From Myxococcaceae bacterium (GTDB lineage: Bacteria > Myxococcota_A > Polyangia > Polyangiales > Ga0077539): 64,000 nucleotides of DNA. This document shows positions 17,762 through 31,157 of the stretch, piece by piece. The stretch spans positions 1 to 64,000 of the forward strand of contig SCUS01000133.1 of NCBI GenBank assembly GCA_004297725.1. The letters run 5' to 3'. Positions within the stretch are counted from its first letter, which is position 1; every line of letters starts with the position of its first letter. The position numbers and the translations under genes are program-made. The notes under the pieces were generated by a model. That model had not been told where the DNA came from and did not search any database. It saw only the letters and a program-made list of their open reading frames with translations.

Positions 17762-18305
17762 CGAGCGCGGTGAGCTCCGGGTAGCGGGTGGTCATGGCGT
17801 CGAGGCTCATCCGGTCGGTGTCGACCGATGGGGACCAGATCACCTCCAGCGCCACGACGGTGGCGTCGAGCGCTCGGAGCGAGGAGAGCGTCGCGAGCAG
17901 CCCCGCCCGGTCGTCGGCGCGGCACGGCGCGAGCTCGCCGACAGCGCCGAGCACCACGCTCACCACGAGGTGCCCGGGCACCGTGAGGTCGCCCTCCACC
18001 ACCGCGGGCGCGCTCAGCTCGTTGCGACGGGTCTCGATCGGATAGCGGCTGCGCAGCTCGTCGGCCATCGCGTCGAAGAAGGGCGGCGCCTCGTCGAGCG
18101 ACCTGCGCGCGTCGACGAGGAGCGCGTGAGAGGCCGCCGCGCCGTCGGCGAGGAGCCGACCCGCGATGCGGTGGAGCGCCTCGAGCCGACCCTCGTCGGT
18201 GCCCAGGTCGACGGAGGCCGCCATCGCGTCGAGGTCACGCTGCAGCGCCGGACGCGCCGAGGGACCGAAGCCCACCGAGAGTCTGCGCACCGTGAACTGC
18301 TGCAT
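17754..18305 (-). CDS. DUF1517-like protein
   Basis: 183 aa, soluble. The pattern resembles the DUF1517 family: an N-terminal SVGFGPSARPALQRDLDAMA region, a central helix pair with SRYPIETRR, then LTVPGHLVVSVVLGAVGEL and a C-terminal LRALDATVVALEVIWSPS segment. The family function is not known to me. Start chosen at ATG 18305 (MQQFTVRRLSVGF), since the longer open frame upstream is low-complexity. It heads the lipoprotein cluster and overlaps the first lipoprotein gene by 8 nt, so it is likely co-expressed. Confidence 0.6.
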   Translation of the reverse strand: MQQFTVRRLSVGFGPSARPALQRDLDAMAASVDLGTDEGRLEALHRIAGRLLADGAAASHALLVDARRSLDEAPPFFDAMADELRSRYPIETRRNELSAPAVVEGDLTVPGHLVVSVVLGAVGELAPCRADDRAGLLATLSSLRALDATVVALEVIWSPSVDTDRMSLDAMTTRYPELTALDA

Positions 18306-18322
18306 CCGGATGAGTGGTCCTC

Positions 18323-19933
18323 TCAGAGGGGGCGCTCGAGGCGCTGGAGCTCGACGTCGAGCCCGCCCAGATCGATGCGCTGCCACTGGGTCAGACGCAA
18401 GCCCGCGCGCACGCCCGCCTGCCGCACCCGTGGGTCCATCGGCGAGAGCCACACCATCCTCCCGCCCGGGATGAGCGAGCGCGCCGCGTGGGAGACGAAG
18501 CGCTCCAGCATCGCCCCCACGTCCTGGCCGAAGCCCACCCGATGGCCCATCGGGGGGTTGGTCAGGATCAGCGACACCCCCTCCGGCGCCGGGTCGAGCG
18601 CGTCGCCCTGCACCAGGCTCACCCTCGCGAAGCCCGTGAGGTTCAGCCTCGCCGCGTCGAGCGCCGACGCCTCGAGGTCACGGCCCTCCATCCGCGCGTA
18701 GGGCCCGAGCCTCCCTCGCTCGGCCAGCTCCAGCCCGGAGCCCACGAAGGGGTCCCACACCACGTCGTCGGCGGACACCCCCGCGACCCGCGCCAGCGCC
18801 GCGGCCACCGTGGGGTGCGAGGCCGCCGCGACCTCCGCCCGGCGGTACCCGAAGCGCGGATCGCTCAGCTTGCGAGGGCGAAGGAGCACCTGCACCCGGT
18901 CGGGCATCTCCCGCACCAGCACCTCCCAGGTGCTGTCCTTGGGGTCGTTGACCAGCGCCGGGCAGAGCGCCGCGATGCGGGACACCACCCGCCAGGTGAG
19001 CGCCCTGCGGTGGCCTCCCTCCGCCCACTCGATGCGATACCGGATCGTGCGCAGCGTGAAGCTCTCCAGGATGCGCAGCGATCCGGGGGAGAGCACCGCC
19101 GACACCACGGCCTCGGCGATGTCCCCGTCCGCGGGCTTCATCACCGGAGCGATCACGAAGGCCATCGACTGGAAGATGCGAGAGCGGAAGATGGTCTCCA
19201 GCGATCCGGAGAGCATCACCCTCACCCGCCCGGGGCCCATCACCACCGGCGCCCACGAGGAGTCGAACTCCGCCGCCAGCAGCGACTCCAGGCCCCGCTT
19301 GCAGGTGAGCTCCACGTTGGCCGCCGCGCGAGGCACGCCCCGAGGCTCGACCGCCGACCCGGTGCCCCGGTGCATGGTGCGCTCCACCATCAGCGACGCC
19401 TGATCGATGGCCTTCTGCAGCCTCGGGTCGCCGCTCGCCACGCGCTGCATCAGCGCCCGGGTCTTCGATCCGCCGACGCGGCCCAGCGACTGCGCCACGG
19501 ACACCCGGTGGTCGACCCGTTCCTCCCGCTCCCAGGCGGCGAGCAGCGCGTCCTCGGCCACGGGCAGCGGCGAGCGCCCCATCACCAGGATGGCGTTGCG
19601 ACGGGTCTTCGGGTCGGCGTCCTCGAGGCGCTCCATCACCCAGCGCCAGAGCTCCTCGGCCCTGGGAGCCAGCGCGGGCACCGCGAGCAGCCGCCCGACC
19701 AGCTTCACCAGCCGCCCCCGCGTCGGCGGACGGGCGTCCGGGAAGCGCTCCAGCGCCCGCTCGAGCGCCTCCTCCGGGTGCGCCAGCACCGCCCGCAGGA
19801 CGTCGTCCACCGCGTCGTCGTCGTCGGTGTCGAGCAGCCCCACCAGCGCGGCGATGTCCTTGCGCCGCGGGGTGAAGCCCTTGTCCTTGACCGCGGCCAG
19901 CAGCGCCTTGCCCTGTCGTTCAGCGAGGTCCAT
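18323..19933 (-). CDS. HEAT-repeat protein fused to a THUMP-like/Rossmann methyltransferase
   Basis: 536 aa. Residues 1-180 look like HEAT/ARM repeats (AWEREERVDHRVSVAQSLGR). Residues 205-340 resemble the THUMP/ferredoxin-like part of RNA guanine methyltransferases (VELTCKRGLESLLAAEF). The C-terminus is an SAM-dependent methyltransferase with motif I DPFVGSGLELAERG, motif IV LTNPPMGHRVG and the SLIPGGRMVWLSP strand. The N-P-P-M/Y motif suggests methylation of a base amino group, as in TrmN/RlmL-type enzymes modifying tRNA or rRNA. The HEAT fusion is unusual. It lies 3 bp downstream of ettA on the same strand, so it may share a translation-related operon. Confidence 0.8.
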   Translation of the reverse strand: MDLAERQGKALLAAVKDKGFTPRRKDIAALVGLLDTDDDDAVDDVLRAVLAHPEEALERALERFPDARPPTRGRLVKLVGRLLAVPALAPRAEELWRWVMERLEDADPKTRRNAILVMGRSPLPVAEDALLAAWEREERVDHRVSVAQSLGRVGGSKTRALMQRVASGDPRLQKAIDQASLMVERTMHRGTGSAVEPRGVPRAAANVELTCKRGLESLLAAEFDSSWAPVVMGPGRVRVMLSGSLETIFRSRIFQSMAFVIAPVMKPADGDIAEAVVSAVLSPGSLRILESFTLRTIRYRIEWAEGGHRRALTWRVVSRIAALCPALVNDPKDSTWEVLVREMPDRVQVLLRPRKLSDPRFGYRRAEVAAASHPTVAAALARVAGVSADDVVWDPFVGSGLELAERGRLGPYARMEGRDLEASALDAARLNLTGFARVSLVQGDALDPAPEGVSLILTNPPMGHRVGFGQDVGAMLERFVSHAARSLIPGGRMVWLSPMDPRVRQAGVRAGLRLTQWQRIDLGGLDVELQRLERPL

Positions 19934-19936
19934 CGG

Positions 19937-21610
<1,674 letters not shown>

Positions 21611-21634
21611 CGCTCGCCTTCGCTGGTCCGATAC

Positions 21635-21658
21635 GGCGGACGTGTTCTCGCGTCCGCC
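21635..21658. promoter_or_regulatory. 8-bp inverted repeat between divergent ettA and phosphoesterase genes
   Basis: GGCGGACG (21635-21642) and CGTCCGCC (21651-21658) flank an 8-nt centre TGTTCTCG. The position between two divergent starts suggests an operator or a 5'-leader hairpin for one of them. No regulator can be assigned. Confidence 0.35.
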
Positions 21659-21743
21659 CCGGTGGACGCGGTTTTCTATCATGGCTCGGTCCGCCCACGG
21701 GGCCGCGAAATGGGTCATCCTCTGGACTGGAGACCTTAGAACT

Positions 21744-23192
21744 TTGCGTCACACGCTGGTCATCTCGGATGTGCATCTCTGCGAGGGCGTCCCCGGCGAC
21801 GACCTCTGGATGCGCTGGCGACAGAACCCTTATTTCCCCGACACGGAGTTCGCGGCCGTGGTCGATCACCTGCTGGGCGGAGCCCTCGACCCCGACGACC
21901 GCCTCGACCTGGTCTTCAACGGCGACCTCTTCGACTTCGACGCCGGGCGGGTGATCGACGGCAAGGCCCTCTTCGAGGACCTCCCCCGCACCGAGCCCAT
22001 CGCCATCGACCTCCTCGACCGCATCCTCGCGGACCACGAGGGCTACGTCGCCGCCCTCGCCCGGCTGCTGCGCGCGGGCCACCGGGTGATCTTCGTCTCG
22101 GGCAACCACGACCCGCAGCTCGGCTTCCCCGGGGTGCGCATCCGGCTGCGAGAGCGCCTCGCCAACGCCGCGGGCCACGTGCGCTTCGGCGACAACGTGC
22201 TCTTCCGCACGTGGTTCTGGCAGGGCCCCGACGGCATCCACGTCGAGCACGGCAACCAGTACGACACGTACTGCTCGTTTCGCTACCCGATGGCCCCCTT
22301 CATGCCGCCGGAGCGGGGGCACGACCGGGAGATCCACGCCACCGTCGGCTCGATGGCCTTCCGCCTGCTGGGCGCGCGCCTGGGATTCCTCAACCCCCAC
22401 GTCGACGCGTCCTTCCTCATGGACCTCGACGGGTACCTCCGGCACTGGTTCAAGCACTACATGTTCACCGACCACTCGCTGGCGCTGACGTGGTTGAAGG
22501 GCGCCTTCACCATCGCCACGCGGGTCGCGCTGGGCAGGGACAAGGGCTCCCCCGACCGCGCCGACCAGGACGCCCAGGCGGCCTCGCACGAGACCGGCGC
22601 CGACGTCGACGACATCGCCCAGCACCGCGAGCTCTTCGCCGCGCCCGCCGAGGAGTCCTTCCACCGCGTGCTGCGGGAGTTCTGGGTCGACCGCATGACC
22701 CTCGGCGCGCTCTCCGCGGTCGCCGTCCTCACGCCCGCGTTCTTCCGCAACCGCACCGCCGTGGGCATCGCCATCGGGCTGCCGCTGCTCTTCGCCGCGT
22801 ACGAGCTCGCGACCCCGAAGATCACCCTCGACGACAACTACCGCCTCATCGCCACGCGCGCCGAGACCATCCAGAAGATCTACCGGCTCAAGGCCGTGAT
22901 CTTCGGCCACACGCACGTCCCCTACGGCCGATGGAGCGACGGGGTCTTCTTCGGCAACTCCGGCACCTGGTCGGCCGCGTACCGCGACCTGGAGTGCAGC
23001 ATCCCCGTCGACCCGCGAGGCAAGCCCGTGATCTGGCTGCGCGCGGAGAACGGACGCCTCTCCGGCGGCCTGCACCGCTGGAACGGCCACGCCCTCGTGC
23101 CCGATTTCGAGAAGGTCGCGCCGGTGGATCACGAGCGCTTCAGCGAGTCGATGCCGCCCGCCGTGGGGGAGCCCGACGCCGTTCCGGCTTGA
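21744..23192 (+). CDS. Metallophosphoesterase (calcineurin-like) with a membrane segment
   Basis: About 482 aa. It carries all the motifs of the dinuclear metallophosphoesterase fold: ISDVHL (D-x-H), FNGDLFDFD (G-D), VSGNHD (G-N-H-D) and GHTHVP (G-H-x-H) near the C-terminus. A hydrophobic hairpin near residues 340-375 (LGALSAVAVLTPAFF, AVGIAIGLPLLFAAYEL) sits between the catalytic motifs and probably anchors it to the membrane. Possible substrates include nucleotides or lipid headgroups (UDP-diacylglucosamine hydrolases share the fold); none can be assigned. Start uncertain: TTG at 21744 has GGAGA 10 nt upstream; ATG at 21681 is an alternative. Confidence 0.82.
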   Translation: MRHTLVISDVHLCEGVPGDDLWMRWRQNPYFPDTEFAAVVDHLLGGALDPDDRLDLVFNGDLFDFDAGRVIDGKALFEDLPRTEPIAIDLLDRILADHEGYVAALARLLRAGHRVIFVSGNHDPQLGFPGVRIRLRERLANAAGHVRFGDNVLFRTWFWQGPDGIHVEHGNQYDTYCSFRYPMAPFMPPERGHDREIHATVGSMAFRLLGARLGFLNPHVDASFLMDLDGYLRHWFKHYMFTDHSLALTWLKGAFTIATRVALGRDKGSPDRADQDAQAASHETGADVDDIAQHRELFAAPAEESFHRVLREFWVDRMTLGALSAVAVLTPAFFRNRTAVGIAIGLPLLFAAYELATPKITLDDNYRLIATRAETIQKIYRLKAVIFGHTHVPYGRWSDGVFFGNSGTWSAAYRDLECSIPVDPRGKPVIWLRAENGRLSGGLHRWNGHALVPDFEKVAPVDHERFSESMPPAVGEPDAVPA

Positions 23193-23202
23193 GGGAGGCG
23201 GA

Positions 23203-23234
23203 GGTCCCTCCCCCCCATCGCGCGGGGAGGGACC
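23203..23234. terminator. Bidirectional terminator-like hairpin
   Basis: GGTCCCTCCCC (23203-23213) pairs perfectly with GGGGAGGGACC (23224-23234) around a 10-nt loop. It lies in the 57-bp gap between the convergent phosphoesterase and aconitase genes. No clear T-tract follows on either side, which is common in very GC-rich genomes. Confidence 0.6.
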
Positions 23235-23249
23235 CTTCGACGGCCGCGA

Positions 23250-25970
<2,721 letters not shown>

Positions 25971-25980
25971 GTTGGCCGCG

Positions 25981-26010
25981 TGTCTAGCGTCCGCCCCCTG
26001 GACTCGTCAA
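25981..26010 (-). promoter_or_regulatory. Predicted sigma-70-type promoter of acnA
   Basis: Read on the minus strand, TTGACG (26010-26005) and TAGACA (25986-25981) are 18 bp apart. The -10 lies 10 nt before the ATG at 25970, so the transcript would start within a few bases of the start codon. The spacer and flanks show no other good match. Inferred from sequence only. Confidence 0.5.
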
Positions 26011-26053
26011 CGGACCTACGAGCCCTAAGAGGCGGGGATTGCGGGGACGGGCC

Positions 26054-27475
26054 TCAGGAGTTCGCGCGAACCCTCGCCGGCTGGATCGACCCGTCGGCCT
26101 GGTTGGCCCGAACCACCACCCGGAAGAACCCGGCCGAGGCCCCCTCGCCGGAGGGGGTCACGTAGCCGGCCTCGTCGCTCCAGACGCAGCCGCTCGCACC
26201 CTGCACCCCGGCGCGGTACCCGCCGCCCACCCGCTGGAAGGAGCCGTCTCCCCGGCGGCGGAACACGTCGACGTGCGCCCTCGCTCCCACGGCGCAGCTC
26301 GCGCCCTCTCCGGTGATGACCGCGGGCGCCGCGTCGGCGGCGATCTCCACCATCGCCCGGGGGCAGGCGCCGCCCACGTAGCTGGCCACGTCCGCGGAGT
26401 ACGTCGGGGCGGCGATGGAGAGCGCCCCGGTGGGGACGTCCGCGCCCTCGATGAGGCAGTCCATGTACGTGCGCACGCTCGACGCGACGGCGGTGCGCCA
26501 GGTGACCGACTGACGCACCGCCAGCGACTGCTCGAGCTGCAGCCCGTGGCCGCCCGCGAGCACGTTCACGAAGTTCAGCGCCGCGGCGCCGCCGAGGTCC
26601 GCGCCCGGTGCGGCGACCACCACCGTCGGAGTGACGCCGCTAAGGGGCAGGAGCGCCTCGCGCAGCATCTCGGCCACGCCGCCGCGGAAGGTCGGGTCCT
26701 CGCCGCCGCCCACGAACACGTCGCCGCAGCCCGCGCAGTCGCCGAAGCCGTGGAAGGACACCGCGTAGCGGAAACCCGCGGAGAGCATCGCCCCGAGGCC
26801 CGGGAAGCTCAACCCGCTGAGCTCCGTCGAGGTCGTGTGGAACTGCGCGAAGCCCGCCGAGGTGGAGGTCTGTCGGTACATCCCGATCCAGCCTGCGCTC
26901 CACGACGCGCCGAGGGCCGCGGTCACCTGGTTGTGGGTGCCGGTCTCGATGATCCCGTGCGGCGCGGTGTAGGCCACGCGGTTGGCGCTCGCTGGAACTG
27001 TCTGGCTGCGCCACTCCTGCACGTCGGGAGCGGCGAAGGTGAAGCTCGGCGAGGTGCCGGTCTGCTGCACCGCGATGGGGCCCTCGACGCCCCCGACGAG
27101 CTGGTTGCTCACGGTCACGCTCGGTACCTCCAGGGCCGCGCCGCTGGAGAGGTTGAACCGCCCTCGGAGCGAGGCGGCGTCCATCTCCGCGCGAGGCGCC
27201 TCGCCGTCGACCTGCGCGGCCGCGACGGCGTCGACGGTGCAGAGCGCGAGGCCCGCGGGGTTCGATCGCACGAGCCGCACCTGGCGCCCGGCGCCCACCT
27301 GGGCGAGCAGCGTCGCAGGCAGCCGGCAGTGCTCCTCGGCGATGCCGGTGCCCGAGACGAAGGTGACGCCCGAGACGGTGACGGCCGAGACGGCGGCGCT
27401 GGTGGCCTCGTCGTAGCCCTGGCCACATCCGAGGAGGGTCGACGCGGTGATGAGAAGAGAGAGGTTCTTGTTCAT
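26054..27475 (-). CDS. Lipoprotein resembling poly-gamma-glutamate hydrolase
   Basis: 473 aa. MNKNLSLLITASTLLGC ends in a lipobox (TLLGC). In the mature protein, TAPHGIIETGTHNQV matches the first metal-binding H-G-x-I-E-x-G-T motif of the gamma-PGA hydrolase / DUF867 family. FHGFGDCAGCGDVFVGGGED matches its second H-G...V-F-V-G-G motif. These zinc enzymes cleave poly-gamma-glutamate. A 110-residue N-terminal region precedes the catalytic core, and the C-terminal 90 residues (HVDVFRRRGDGSFQRVG) look like a separate beta domain. A GGAGA Shine-Dalgarno precedes the ATG. Confidence 0.68.
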   Translation of the reverse strand: MNKNLSLLITASTLLGCGQGYDEATSAAVSAVTVSGVTFVSGTGIAEEHCRLPATLLAQVGAGRQVRLVRSNPAGLALCTVDAVAAAQVDGEAPRAEMDAASLRGRFNLSSGAALEVPSVTVSNQLVGGVEGPIAVQQTGTSPSFTFAAPDVQEWRSQTVPASANRVAYTAPHGIIETGTHNQVTAALGASWSAGWIGMYRQTSTSAGFAQFHTTSTELSGLSFPGLGAMLSAGFRYAVSFHGFGDCAGCGDVFVGGGEDPTFRGGVAEMLREALLPLSGVTPTVVVAAPGADLGGAAALNFVNVLAGGHGLQLEQSLAVRQSVTWRTAVASSVRTYMDCLIEGADVPTGALSIAAPTYSADVASYVGGACPRAMVEIAADAAPAVITGEGASCAVGARAHVDVFRRRGDGSFQRVGGGYRAGVQGASGCVWSDEAGYVTPSGEGASAGFFRVVVRANQADGSIQPARVRANS

Positions 27476-27671
27476 GGGGATGGTCTCCGGGGAGGTACCT
27501 TCGCAAGCGCGAGGCCAACGCCATACGCCTTGAATTCAGCGGTTTTCTCGCCATGACCGCGCTGCTCGGAGGGGGTGCCGGCGGCACCAGGAGGGGGGAG
27601 TGCCAGTGACACGTCGACGGCCTGTGCCACCCGACGCGGTCGCCGAGCAGACGGCGTATCGTCGCGGCGTG

Positions 27672-29270
27672 GTGAGACATCGCGCATGGGCCCTGTGGGC
27701 TGTCGCGCCGCTCGCGCTCCTGGCGGGCTGCGCTCCCTCGGACGACGTGACCGCTCCAGTCGTCGAGGCGGGCGTCGTCGATCTGCCCGCGACGCAGGAC
27801 GATCACGCGCTCCCCGACGATCGCTCGCTCCCCGACGCCGAGGCCCTCGACGCGCCGGACGCGTCGCCTCCCTCCGACGCAGCCGACGTCGCGACCCTCG
27901 ACTCAGCCGATGCTCCGCCTCCCGAGGACGCTGTGGATGCTCCGCCGGTGACGGGTCCGCTCTTCGACCTCGCGGCGATCCGCGATGCGCGGGGCGCGGC
28001 GTGCACCTACGGATCGGCGCGGACGGTCTTCCACGAGGGAGCGCTCGTGGAGGTCCGCGACGCCAGCTACCAGTCGTGGGAGTCCCTCGACGGGGTGCTG
28101 GTGCCCATCACGATCCGCGGGTACCTCGCTCGCCCGGTGGGGCTCTCCGGTCGGAGCGCGGGGGTGATCCTCGCGCACGGGCTCGGCGGAGCAGCGGACG
28201 AGGGAGCCGCCGCGGGGCTCGCGGCGAGGACGCGTACGACCGTGCTGGCGTACACCGGTCCGGGCGGCGGAACGCTCCCGTCGAACACCTCTGGCGGCAG
28301 GGCCTCGGCCTACGACCGGGGGCGACGGATGTTCGACACGCTCCGCGACCCGCGAGGGAGCTGGTTCTGGGGCCATGTCACCGCGGCGATGCGGGGGCTC
28401 ACCTGCCTCGCGTCGCACCCCGAGGTCGACGGCTCCCGCCTCGGGATGACCGGCTTCTCCGCGGGCTCCGTCGCCACCCTCGTCGCCGCGGGGACCGACG
28501 ACCGCATCGTCGCCGCGGTGGCGCTCTCCGGGACGCTCGCCTGGGACGTCGCCACGCGCGCTCCCAACGCGTGGCAGCACTCGCTCCTCACCGCCGCTGG
28601 GCTCGACACCACCTCCCCCGGGTGGACCCGGCTGCTCGAGACCGTGGTCTCCCCCGACCGGGTGCGCGGCACCGCGGGCAACGTGCTGATGATGAACGGC
28701 ACCACCGACGAGTTCTTCCCGCTCACGGCGCACCTGGCGACCTTCGACGCGCTCCCCCCAGCGCGGCGGCGCATGTCGCTCTCGGGCAACTTCGACCACG
28801 GCTGCTACTCGCTCACGGGCATCGAGTCGCGCGCCGCCATCGAGGAGCGCGCCGACCTCCGTGCGAAGGGCGCGCAGCGGATGTGGTTCGGCCGCTACCT
28901 CACCGGCGTCTCGGACTACGCCAGGCTGCCCTCGTCTCCCACCATGACCCTCACCCCCGCGGCCGGGGCGACGCTGGTGACCGCCCTCGTCGACGAGACC
29001 GTCAGCGCGCTGCCCGTCGAGGAGGTTCGCTTCTGGTGGAGCGGCGACCGCGCCCTCACCTTCGCCAGCGTGGCGCTCGCCCGCCGATCGGCCAACGTCT
29101 ACGCCGCGGTGGTGCCGGTGAGCGTCGGGCCCGACGCGGTGGTCTATGTCGACGCGCAGTTCCGCACCCGGGCCCTCGTCTCGCCGGGGCGCTTCTCGCT
29201 CTCCTCCCCGCCGGTGTTCGCCTCGACGCTGGTGCCGCAGATCCGACGGATCATGACCTGCACGCCGTGA
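27672..29270 (+). CDS. Lipoprotein alpha/beta-hydrolase
   Basis: About 532 aa. The N-terminus (VRHRAWALWAVAPLALLAGC) ends in the lipobox LLAGC, followed by an Asp/Ala/Pro-rich linker typical of surface lipoproteins in this lineage. The catalytic part has the oxyanion segment VILAHGLGG, nucleophile elbow GMTGFSAGSVATL (Ser in G-F-S-A-G), acid near MMNGTTDEFFPL and histidine near GNFDHGCYS. It is likely an esterase, lipase or peptidase acting outside the inner membrane; substrate unknown. Two in-frame GTG codons (27669, 27672) are possible starts; TATCGT lies 9 nt before the second. Confidence 0.78.
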   Translation: MRHRAWALWAVAPLALLAGCAPSDDVTAPVVEAGVVDLPATQDDHALPDDRSLPDAEALDAPDASPPSDAADVATLDSADAPPPEDAVDAPPVTGPLFDLAAIRDARGAACTYGSARTVFHEGALVEVRDASYQSWESLDGVLVPITIRGYLARPVGLSGRSAGVILAHGLGGAADEGAAAGLAARTRTTVLAYTGPGGGTLPSNTSGGRASAYDRGRRMFDTLRDPRGSWFWGHVTAAMRGLTCLASHPEVDGSRLGMTGFSAGSVATLVAAGTDDRIVAAVALSGTLAWDVATRAPNAWQHSLLTAAGLDTTSPGWTRLLETVVSPDRVRGTAGNVLMMNGTTDEFFPLTAHLATFDALPPARRRMSLSGNFDHGCYSLTGIESRAAIEERADLRAKGAQRMWFGRYLTGVSDYARLPSSPTMTLTPAAGATLVTALVDETVSALPVEEVRFWWSGDRALTFASVALARRSANVYAAVVPVSVGPDAVVYVDAQFRTRALVSPGRFSLSSPPVFASTLVPQIRRIMTCTP

Positions 29271-29361
29271 CGGCCGGGTCGCCCCGACGGCCAACTCCCC
29301 TCGGGAGCCCTCCGCACGAGGTGGTCGACAGCCGAGGGGCCCATCGGCTTTGATCGCGCCG

Positions 29362-31125
29362 ATGGACGCACTCAAGCTGGAGCGCCGCGCCGCGAGCGCG
29401 CTGAAGGACTCGCTGCGGGGCGCGCAGTCGGCCGGGTCGGTGCAGGAGATCCTGCGGGCGGCGCTGCGGGGCGTGAGGGTCGCCGCGGGCTGGGCGCTGG
29501 GCCACGCGTACGTGCTGGCCCACGACGGCACCGGAGAGCTTGTGTCGGCGGGGCTGTGGTGCGCCGACGCGCCCGACGGGTTCGCCCGCTTTCGCGCGGC
29601 CACCGAGGCGACGCGGCTGGAGCGGGGCGTCGGGCTGCCCGGGAGGGTGCTCTCCAGCGGGAGCGCGGTGCTCGTGGAGGACGTGCACTCGGACCCGAAC
29701 TTCCCCCGAGCGACGCTCGACCCGGGCATCGAGGTGGTGGCGGGCTTCGCGTTTCCGGTGAGGGCGGGCGAGCGCGTGGTGGCGGTGCTGGAGTTCTTCG
29801 CGGGCGAAGCGATCGAGGTCGACGCGGCGCTGCGAGACGCGCTCGCGGTGCTGGGCGAGGAGCTCGGGCAGGTGATCCAGCAGCGGTGGACGACGAGGGC
29901 GCTGGCCGAGTCGGAGAGCCGATTCCGGGCGGTGGCCCGCTCGGCCAACGACGCCATCGTGAGCGCCGACATCGACGGCCGCGTCACCTTCTGGAACGAC
30001 TGCGCCGAGCGCATCTTCGGCTACTCCGAGGCCGAGGTGATGGGCGGGCCCCTCACCCGGATCATCCCCCCGGCCTACCGCGAGGCGCACGAGCGCGGGG
30101 TGGCGAGGCTGCGCGACGGGGCCGAGCCCAGGGTGATCGGCCGCACGGTCACCCTGGAGGGCCTCCGCAAGGATGGCACGCTCTTCCCGGTCGAGCTCTC
30201 GCTCGCCCGCTGGCGGGTCAACGAGGCGTCGTTCTTCAGCGGGATCATCCGCGACGTGAGCGAGCGCCGCGCCGCCGAGGAGCGGCTGCTCGAAGCGCTT
30301 CGACGGCTGGAGGCCTCGGAGCAGCTCGCCCGCGAGGTGAGCCTGGAACTCCAGCGCAAGAACCGCGAGCTCGAGTCCCGCCGCGCCGTGCTCGACGCCG
30401 ACCTGCGCGAGGCCGGGGCCTTCCAGCGCGCGATGCTCCCCTCCCTCGCCGACCTGCGCGTCCCGGAGCTCTCGGTGCACGCCTGCTATCAGCCCGCGGA
30501 GATCGTCGGCGGCGACCTCTACGACCTCTCCCCGGGGCCAGGCGGGTCGGTGCGCTCGCTGCTCGCGGACACGGTCGGCCACGGGGTGCAGGCCAGCCTT
30601 CGCACGATGGTGGTGAAGACCCTCTACGAGCGCCACAAGGCCGGGGCGGCGACCCCCGCGGCGCTGCTCGCGAGGCTCAACGCCGACGCCATCGCGATGC
30701 ACCCCGACCGGCAGATGCGCTTCGCGGCGTGCTGCTTCGACCTGCGCCCGCAGCCTGACGGGGGCGCGACGCTCCGCTACGCCAACGCGGGTCAGCTACC
30801 GCTGATGCTGCTGCGGGGGAGCAAGGTGATCGAGCTCTATGAGCCCGGTCCCTTCGTGGGCATGACGGCGGCGGCGGTGTTCGTCGACCGGGAGGCCGAG
30901 CTGCGACCCGGCGACCGGCTCTACGCCTACACCGACGGCCTGCTCGACCAGTGGAACCCCAACGGAGAGAAGGCCGAGGAGGACGCGGTGCTGGCGGCGC
31001 TCGGAGCGCCAGGGGCGCTCGCGGAGGTGATGCGTGAGGCGGTGGCGGGGCTCGATCGCTTCCGAGGGGCGGAGGCGCTGCCCGACGACCTGACGCTGCT
31101 CGGCTACGAGCTACGCGGTCGCTGA
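29362..31125 (+). CDS. GAF-PAS-PP2C phosphatase (RsbU/SiaA-type)
   Basis: 587 aa. A GAF domain (about 15-180, ERGVGLPGRVLSSGSAV) is followed by a PAS domain (about 190-310, RSANDAIVSADIDGRVTFWN, IFGYSEAEV), a coiled coil (310-360) and a SpoIIE-type PP2C phosphatase (370-585). Metal-binding and family motifs are present: GGDLYDL, LADTVGHGVQAS, YANAGQLPLML, YTDGLLDQ and PDDLTLLGYEL. Such enzymes dephosphorylate STAS-type anti-sigma antagonists in partner switching. A STAS/SiaC-like protein and an HATPase kinase are encoded within 1.5 kb on the opposite strand, so they are the likely partners. Start ATG 29362. Confidence 0.88.
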   Translation: MDALKLERRAASALKDSLRGAQSAGSVQEILRAALRGVRVAAGWALGHAYVLAHDGTGELVSAGLWCADAPDGFARFRAATEATRLERGVGLPGRVLSSGSAVLVEDVHSDPNFPRATLDPGIEVVAGFAFPVRAGERVVAVLEFFAGEAIEVDAALRDALAVLGEELGQVIQQRWTTRALAESESRFRAVARSANDAIVSADIDGRVTFWNDCAERIFGYSEAEVMGGPLTRIIPPAYREAHERGVARLRDGAEPRVIGRTVTLEGLRKDGTLFPVELSLARWRVNEASFFSGIIRDVSERRAAEERLLEALRRLEASEQLAREVSLELQRKNRELESRRAVLDADLREAGAFQRAMLPSLADLRVPELSVHACYQPAEIVGGDLYDLSPGPGGSVRSLLADTVGHGVQASLRTMVVKTLYERHKAGAATPAALLARLNADAIAMHPDRQMRFAACCFDLRPQPDGGATLRYANAGQLPLMLLRGSKVIELYEPGPFVGMTAAAVFVDREAELRPGDRLYAYTDGLLDQWNPNGEKAEEDAVLAALGAPGALAEVMREAVAGLDRFRGAEALPDDLTLLGYELRGR

Positions 31126-31157
31126 GCAACGTCCCCCCCCGCGGGCGCGGCGGCGGT

